Below, piece by piece: positions 56,781-64,000 of a DNA stretch of 64,000 nt. Numbering within the stretch: the stretch's first letter is position 1; the number at the start of each line of letters is the position of its first letter. The translations under genes and the position numbers were made by a program. The DNA is from Xiphias gladius. Its lineage: Eukaryota; Chordata; Actinopteri; Istiophoriformes; Xiphiidae. Location: contig NC_053415.1 in the NCBI RefSeq assembly GCF_016859285.1, forward strand, positions 19,327,501 through 19,391,500, given 5' to 3'. A model generated the notes under the pieces. That model ran no database searches, was not told the DNA's origin, and was given only the letters and a program-made list of their open reading frames with translations.

Positions 56781-57350
56781 TACCTCTGCTGTGGCCCGCT
56801 TGGAGTCTCAGGTGCAACAAGCTGCTGCAATCTGATCTCACAATAAAACAGACAAAAATGCGAAGTGGTCACTCAGTGTTACGTCGCTGATTGAATAAAT
56901 CTTTGGTAACAGGTTGAGTGTAATGTTTGCGGCAGCTGCAGGAGTCGGACTGGATGTTTGTGGAGTGGCTGCACTACTTCTCTGAGCTGGTGGCTCTCAG
57001 GACTAGTGCAGCTCACTGGACTGGAATTCTGGATGCAGCAAGCTGCTCCTGCACCATCTATACCACTATAATGGAGGGAGGGGACGGACAGAGTCAGACA
57101 CACCCACTCTCGTTTCCCTCCCCTATCCCTCCTTTTCTTTCACTCTCCATCTCACACTCTCTTTCTCTGGAAGAGGAGTGAAAGTTTTCTCCAAGCTTCC
57201 CGCCCTCGTCAACCTTTTTTTCTGTTCTCTTTTTTTCCTCTGCTTAGTCTAGTGTGTCCCCACCAATCCTGCTTTCCATCTGCAGATGCCTTTTGACACT
57301 TTTACTTGTTCCTTTTCTCTTTCTCTCCCCTTTTCTTACTTTCTCTCACA
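56781..57350 (-). promoter_or_regulatory. abi3bp: abi3bp upstream region
   Basis: This region is directly upstream of exon 1 on the minus strand. From about 57090 to 57350 the plus strand is strongly pyrimidine-rich (CCCTCCCCTATCCCTCC, CTCTCTTTCTCT), so the coding strand is a purine tract. No TATA box at a reliable position or initiator could be fixed. The transcription start is unknown. Confidence 0.35.
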
Positions 57351-57452
57351 GTGAGTATGTTTACATGCACACTAATGTCCTGGTTTTGATCATAATCAGA
57401 ATACGATGTTTACATGGACCTTGAGAAATCTGGTTATTTATATCCATGTATA

Positions 57453-58612
57453 CAGTGCAATCAGAAAGCTTTCAAATTTTGTTATGTTGCAGACTTATGC
57501 TAAAATCATTTAAATTAATTTTTTCCCCTCATCAATCTACATTCAATACCCTATGTTGATGAAGCGAAAACAGAATTTTAGAATGAAAAACTGAAATATC
57601 ACATTGACATAAGTATATAGACATTTTACTCAGTACTTAGTTGAAGCACCTTTGGCAGCAATTACAGCCTTGAGTCTTCTTGGGTATGATGCGACAAGCT
57701 TTACACACCTGGATTTGGGGTTTTTCTTCCATTCTCCTCTGCAGATCCTCTCAATTTCAGGTCAGGTTGGATGGGGAGTGTCAGTGGACGGCCATTTTCA
57801 GGTCTCTCCCAAGATGTTGGATTGGGTTCAAGTCAGGGCTCTGGCCCGGCCGCTTAAGGAAATTCACAGAGTTGTCCTTAAACCACGCCTGCTTTGGTCT
57901 TGGCTGTGTGCTTAGGGTCATTGTCCTGTTGGAAAATGAACCTTTGGCTCAGTCTGAGGCCCTGAGCACTCTGGACCAGGTTTTCATTAAGGTTATCTTT
58001 GTAGTTTGCTCTCTTCAGCTTTCCCTCAACCCCGACCAGTCTCCCTGTCCCTGCCGCTGAAAAACACCCCCACATCATGAAGCTGCCACCACCATGCTTG
58101 ACCGCTGGGATGGTATCGGGCAGCTGATGAGCGTTGCCTGGTTTCATCCAGACATGATCCTTATAACTGAGGAACAGTTCAATCTTTGTTTCATCAGACC
58201 AGAGAATCTTGTTTCTCACAGTCTGAGAGTCCTTTAGGTGCTTTTTTACAAACTCCAACCAGGTTCCCACTCTGCCATAAAGCCCAGTTCGGTGGAGTGA
58301 ACAGTGATGGTTCTCTCTCTGTAAGTTTCTCTCATCTCCACACAGGACCTCTAATGTCCAACCAATTGAATATATCACAGGTGGACTCCAAACAAGTTGA
58401 GAAACATCTCAAAGATGATCAAGAAAAATGGGAGGCACCTGAGCTGAATTCCAGGTGTCCTTGCAAAGGATCTGAATATTTATGTCAATGTGATATTTCA
58501 GTTTTTCCTTTTTAATAAATTTGCAAACATTTCTAGAATTCTGTTTTTGCTTTGCCATTGTGGGGTATTGAGTGTAGACTGATGAGTGAAAAAATACTTT
58601 CTGAATGCACTG
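57453..58612 (-). mobile_element. Internally deleted Tc1-like transposon with long inverted ends
   Basis: CAGTGCAATCAGAAAG (left) and, inverted, CAGTGCATTCAGAAAG (right) are flanked by TA. Similarity between the ends continues inward (CAATACCC, AAAACAGAATT, GAAATATCACATTGACATAA), so the inverted repeats are about 150-200 bp. The minus-strand transposase (58378-57878) starts late, includes WSDETKIELF, VKHGGGSFMMWGCFSA and FQQDNDPKHTAKT, then shifts frame before SPDLNPIQHL. The N-terminal DNA-binding domain is mostly missing. Confidence 0.88.
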
Positions 58613-61600
58613 TAAGTCCAAGGATACTGGGCTGCTCTATGCAGATGTGTCTTTGACTCCATGACATTCAACCACTTTGTTTTTTATGAACTGAGTTACC
58701 TCAACAGTTGAGGACAACAGTTGGTTTCTGGCTGCCTGGACACTGCTGTAGGTAAAACATTCCATATTACTTTACTAATTTTAAAGCAAGCCTAAAGTTT
58801 GAATTCAAAGGGGTATAATGAAGGAAAAAAATAGAATTAAAATAAATACTGGATCCTTAAATGTATTTAAGGCAGACATAAGTGAAAGGCTAATACTGAT
58901 AATACATCCAAGTCAGCACAAAAATGACAAAGTTTGTCTAATGTTGAAGAGTCAAAGACTCACAGATGCACAGACGATCAGAAACCTGATAATGTTATAA
59001 TCATCCAGGCATATCAATAACCAGGTTTCTTATATTCTACATCCTATCCTGAACACGAATAAAAACAGGATAAGGCATAACAAGGACTAACTTTCATGTA
59101 AAGACACTGATTAACAGGCGATGTTGATGATATGGCACGGAGCAGAACTTGAGCAAGTTATTTACATTAAAAATAAAGTATTATAAAATTATTATTGTAA
59201 AAATTATAAAATTATAAAAATAAATGTCATAAAATATTCTCATGAAAGGTTAATCTTTTATCTCTTTCTGTCACTGATAATCATGTTTTGCATGTAGACT
59301 CTCCATTGACTACATCATTTCCGACCCCCCCTACTTCAGCTTCAATTTAAACCTGATCCTAACCTCAACCCTAGAACCAAGTCTAATCCCTGAAAGGAAG
59401 TGATAAACTTGGGAGTACCAGCTTTTGGCACCACAACAGAGGCAGGTGTCCATAGCATGAGTGGACTTCCAGATTTGAGTTTCCACATTGTGATATAAAC
59501 ACAGAAACACACTTCAGTCAAGATAATCTGAAGGGCAATTGCACTATTCATATAAACTGAGTGTATTCAAAAAGTAGCCATTATATTCCATGGAAACAAT
59601 GTCTCTTATCATCCTATCTATAAATATATGTTCTGCCAGTGGCAGAAAAGACATTAACATCACATGCACCACAGACCGGCTGATAAAAATGTGCTATTTG
59701 CAGCCATCTGTCATACATTCAGCCAAGACTTTCTGGTGCATTACAAACACATGAAAACAGCGTTGCAGCGATGCTTTCTTTGAAGTGAAACTCATAATAT
59801 ATCATTTTCTACTGCCAGTGAGTTCAGTTTTTTTCATCTGTCTGTGTGCAAATATCCGAGTGTTTCCCCAAGTCAGTTTTAATCCTGGTCAGCCAAGACT
59901 CGTCGCCAGAAGTGGGCTTCTAGGACAAGAAGTGTGTGTGTGTTTGTGCAACGGCCACACATGTCTGCTCACACGTGCAATGTGTATTAGCCTGTGTATT
60001 CCAACGACTCCACCCTCCAAAGCAGTGGATTATATCCCATATCATCACACGAGACAGGAAATGATGTCGTGCACCAAAGGAGACGTGTCTCCTGAGGAAG
60101 TCCCTGAACATACTGTTGCAGTGGAACCCTGGCCTTCATCACGCCAGAGCCCATTAAACACAGATGAATTATAGACTGCATGGGGCGAAAATAAAATAAA
60201 AGAGCTTGAGGTGTAACTAATATCACTTGTCCTGGTTTATCGACGGGATTTTGTTTATAAAGTCACAATAACACTGGAATGAGGGAAAACATGGCAGATA
60301 AAGACAATTGACCCACCATTTTCTTTTTTTCCATTGCTGCAATACACAATACTAATACATTGATATAAAAAAAATACTCAATGACAAGCATAATTCCTGC
60401 AATCAAAATGCTACGTTAGTAAAAGTAGAGAGGCATTAACTAGAAAAATGTACTTTAACCTGCAGTAACAGATTTTTTTTGGCCACTTGGGGGCAGTAGA
60501 ATCAAGCTGGGAACACAGCTTTGACATATCAACCTTTTAAGTTGATAAGGCGAACTTGGGCAGGACAGAAGAAAAGAAAAAACAGTCCTGCTACATAAAT
60601 TCGTATCACCTATTCACACTTTTCTCTGACCTTTGCTTTTTTTGTAAAACATTTGACAGTTTTTCTTCTTTGGGCCTCACACAGTTACTTTAGTACAGTA
60701 CTTGAGTAAATGTAGTTAGTTACTTTCCACCACTGTTTTTTCATCATCCACAAAATTACTCCCTTCTCTTTTACCTTTAATCTTCTCTTCCTCCCCCCAT
60801 CCTCTTACTCTTCCCAGTCTTCCTCGCCTCTTCTTCCTCCTCTTCCTCCCACTCCTCTCAGTTGTTTCTTTCTCCTTCTCCACCACCACCCTCACCTTGA
60901 CACCTCTTTGTTCTTTCTTGCCACTTTCTCCTCTTGTGGAATGCAGTCTGGTTTGCATCAACAGTAGAATGTACTTGTAGACATAATTGGCCTCCAACTC
61001 TCTAACTGACCTATTGTGTGTTACCAGGTGTGACACCCTGAAGGCCTGTGAATGGTGGCTCTCTCTCTCGCTCTCTCCGAGTCTCTCTATGCAGTTAAAT
61101 TTATTTATTTTATTTTGTCCCTGCTTGTGTCTTGTTGTGGCTGGAAGTAACATTTTTAGTAGCCAAAAGGCCACCTTGATTCCCCTTCTAATGAACAGGA
61201 CTTCATTGCTGTTTGTCAATTTTGGAATCTTAATCAATTATTCACATATTTAGAAAGAATGTTCTCTGATGCTTGTGTAGTTTGGACAGTCAGTTGAAAG
61301 TGTATTTCAGTCTTTCAGCCTTCCTTCTGCCTCTTGCCTTTTGGCCCTCTTCTACAGCCAGATGATCCATCACTCGGTCTGAACATTGTGACAAGAAAAG
61401 CTTTCATCCCCGAATACTTTGTCCCTAATAAAATCGGCGGTGACACTGTACTGGTATTCTGCCTTTTCTTTCAAGATTTCACTTTCCTATGCACCTGTCC
61501 AACAGGTGCGTACAACATAACCGCTTGTTTTAGTTTTTTAAAAGAAAAAAAAGGTTAAAAACCTTACCCGTACATTCAAAATGGGGACCCAGAAACAGTC

Positions 61601-64000
61601 ATATAGCTGAGACAGACACTAAAACCAAAATGTGTAACATTTGAAAATCTCCAACGTTGGTGCTTCCCAGTGGTTGTGTCAGAAAAGACACAGTCACAGG
61701 TAGCAAGGCATGATAAAACCCCCACCACCCCCTCCACCGATCCGACGGGTGACTTTGAGGAGGAAGGGCAGTAAACAATGCGCGCGTCGCACCAATTCCC
61801 AGTGAGATCATTTCATAATTGTTCAAAAAAAACTTCTGCGTTACAAGAGTAATGTGAAAGATGCTATAATCATATAAAAATCATGTTACACCATGAAACA
61901 AAGCTGCAAGACTTTTTTGATCTCAGATACATGACTGTCTTCTTTTCGAGTGCTTCTGACTATACTGGATTATTGAGGCCTAAACTGATATCAATATTTG
62001 GGAGTTTAAAAAAATCTGATTACAATATGATGATGAGTGTCTTTGTGAATGAAGGCTTAGATTATAAGTTTGGTGCCACGAAGATAAGTGTGCAAATGTT
62101 TTATTCTTTTTATTTAACATAAACATATGACATAAACAATCAATCTTGATCTAGATCCCTTAGGGTTTACTTTTTTATTTATTTATATTTTTTTTCCAAT
62201 ATTGAGCCGGACATTTTACAGTTAAACAAATCAACCTTGAAATTGTTCTCTGGAAGACAAACTGTGTAACAGAGACACTGTTTTTAAAGGATTTCAAACC
62301 CAGTCTGGCATTGCTGTACTGCAATTTTTTGGTACTCATAGGCCAACATATACACCCATGCTGATATATCTGCGATGACCTGACATTGCCCGCTAAATCA
62401 GCCCAGCCTATTTACTGGTCTTGTACTCCTCCTTACCAGATCGTAGCCTTGCTCCTGCTCTTCTACTGTGAATTTATTATTTTTAAATACTGATTGAAAT
62501 ACTAAAATACTTCAACTCTACAGTTCTTGTCAACACTTTCTGTTTGTTTTAAAAAACTATTTATCCTGCCACATAGAATCAATGGCTTTTTGGAAATCAT
62601 TAAGTGTGCCTCTCTTTCACTTTGTCATTATTCAAAGTGTCATCCTTTTCTCACTGTGCTATCTTTTCTCATTGCGACCATATTTGTTTTCTGGCTCTTC
62701 TTTTCTCCCCTCAGGGTTTGTGACAGATGCAAAGGATAGAGGAGAATCGGTTAGGCATGCTGTCCTCATTCTGCTTTTGTCATCACAGATTTGTCATTCC
62801 TCTTCTTCATTTTATTGCTTTTCAACACATCATCAGCGCCACCTGCCAACATGAGCCACGCAGCCGGAAAACTGTGTCAGGGATGAGTACCAGAATCCCA
62901 CTCACACATTAGTCAGTGTGTACATCAGTTTCCATAAGGCTGTTGATACTGATAGAAGGACTAGGATTTTCTCCTTCTCAACCACAGGCTAATAGCCACC
63001 GTACTCCCTGAGGAGGAATCACTTTTAGTTAGGCGGACAACCACTCAGCAAAGGCCTCACCAAAAACGCTCTCTGACAGGTTCAAATTTTAACGTCAAAT
63101 TTCAAGATCATGGGGCTTTTTTTAACTTTTGCATCCACCTTGATTTCTTCCTTGCAGTAGGTGCAGGCGATTGGAAACAATTGCTGCCGTGGCCAGGAGC
63201 AGAAGGTCTTTCACAGCACAGTCGAGTGTGCACGTTTCCTCACTTGGACTGGTTGAGATTTTGACTATGGAAAAAGACAATAATTCAGATTTTTTTTTTT
63301 CCACTCACTTTTTCCAATCTGCTGATGCCATGAATGGCGTGCCTTATTAGGTTACACTGTTCCATACCAGGTCAGAGCAGTTCGAGGCTGAAAATTTTGC
63401 AGACATTGAAAGACACATATTCATACTTCTCATACTCCACTTCATGCCACACCATGCAAATCAGACTTTCCTGTCATCACTGTTTCACCACGTTTCCATA
63501 TTATAACCAATACATTTATTGAAAGAATGCCTCTGACTTCTGACCCTGCTCCATTTTTGTAATTTTTTTAATGTGCCTGTCAGGATGTGTGGTAGTGCAG
63601 TAAGTCTGGTTTTTTCTGCCAGATAAACGGGCTTCGCTCTGCATTCTGTAGCAAAGTGGAAAATATGATGTATGGAATATTCCTCTAAATATTCACACAG
63701 TTCCTCAGACGTCAAAGCCTCATTCAGTTTCAATTACGCATACAGTATGTGCACACGCACACTCTCTGTTTGTGTAGATAACAGATCACTCTGTCATGTA
63801 GCTGATAATATTAAGTCATAAATTTCAAAGTCACAGCAGCACCTGGATCCATCCTGAGCATGACTTCATTGCTGATTACAGTAACAGTTGTGGTTGTTGC
63901 TCAACAACTACGCAATGTTAAAACTTCACATACTCCCACCTACACTCACAAGAAAAAAAAAGGAAACAACATCTGTGTGTTTTTCCACATCTGCTGAATA
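58613..64000. other. Intergenic region upstream of abi3bp
   Basis: No exon, RNA gene or defined mobile element could be supported on either strand. Contents are a polypyrimidine tract (60767-60899), two CTCF-like motifs (60483-60496 and 62835-62847), and scattered unsupported ORFs of 60-173 codons. Confidence 0.5.
60767..60899. repeat. Polypyrimidine tract
   Basis: About 130 nt of nearly pure C/T on the plus strand (CTTCTTCCTCCTCTTCCTCC). The minus-strand ORF here reads Lys/Arg/Glu-rich purely because of composition. Confidence 0.8.

Noticed and set aside
60716..61237. 173-codon Lys/Arg/Glu-rich minus-strand ORF
   Set aside because: It is generated by a polypyrimidine tract; no conserved sequence and no gene context.
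61334..61558. Plus-strand ORF with LNIVTRKAFIPEYFVPNKIG
   Set aside because: I looked for an exon of the next syntenic gene (IMPG2 in human) but the residues do not match and splice sites are poor.

Overview
This is eukaryotic DNA, almost certainly from a teleost fish and probably a percomorph. Coding sequence is split by GT-AG introns. The proteins are vertebrate orthologues. The introns hold fish-type Tc1/mariner and hAT elements plus a LINE fragment. There is no operon, CRISPR array or prokaryotic system here.

Layout. Positions 2-1801 (+) are the terminal exon of col8a1: an interrupted collagen helix followed by a C1q-like domain. Its 3' UTR probably runs to about 3.9 kb. A CpG/NRF-1-type promoter at about 5.5-5.75 kb precedes jagn1 (+, coding 6335-7005), which has two coding exons separated by a short GC-AG intron. 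Then comes tfg (+), with a noncoding 5' exon near 8.0-8.18 kb and seven coding exons from 10339 to 22895 (405 residues by my reconstruction). Its largest intron, 6.7 kb, is full of decayed DNA transposons. From about 25.5 to 56.8 kb on the minus strand lies abi3bp (TARSH), tail-to-tail with tfg. I reconstructed 23 coding exons from frame, splice sites and resemblance to mammalian ABI3BP. They encode a signal peptide, an N-terminal conserved region, FN3 domain 1, a Pro-rich middle, FN3 domain 2 and a cysteine-containing C-terminal domain. The model is 4296 nt, 1431 residues, and every junction keeps frame. From 57 kb to the end I see no gene, only a deleted Tc1 element and simple-sequence tracts.

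The most striking item is a single 1923-nt exon of abi3bp (39062-40984, minus). It encodes 641 residues of Pro/Gln tandem repeat built on a 14-residue (42-bp) unit. It has good splice sites and equal phase at both ends, so it could be skipped without breaking frame. Other points worth checking are two GC-AG introns (jagn1 and abi3bp), two NAGNAG acceptors, a run of phase 1-1 cassette-type exons, two hAT elements with matching 8-bp target duplications, and several TA-flanked Tc1/mariner elements, including an internally deleted copy next to a longer relative.

Joint biology: tfg and jagn1 both act in the early secretory pathway (ER exit sites; ER-resident membrane protein). col8a1 and abi3bp encode secreted matrix proteins. 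COL8A1, TFG and ABI3BP are also on one human chromosome arm (3q12), with TFG and ABI3BP adjacent and convergent, so this is a conserved syntenic block. All calls rest on reading the sequence; no alignment or transcript data were available.
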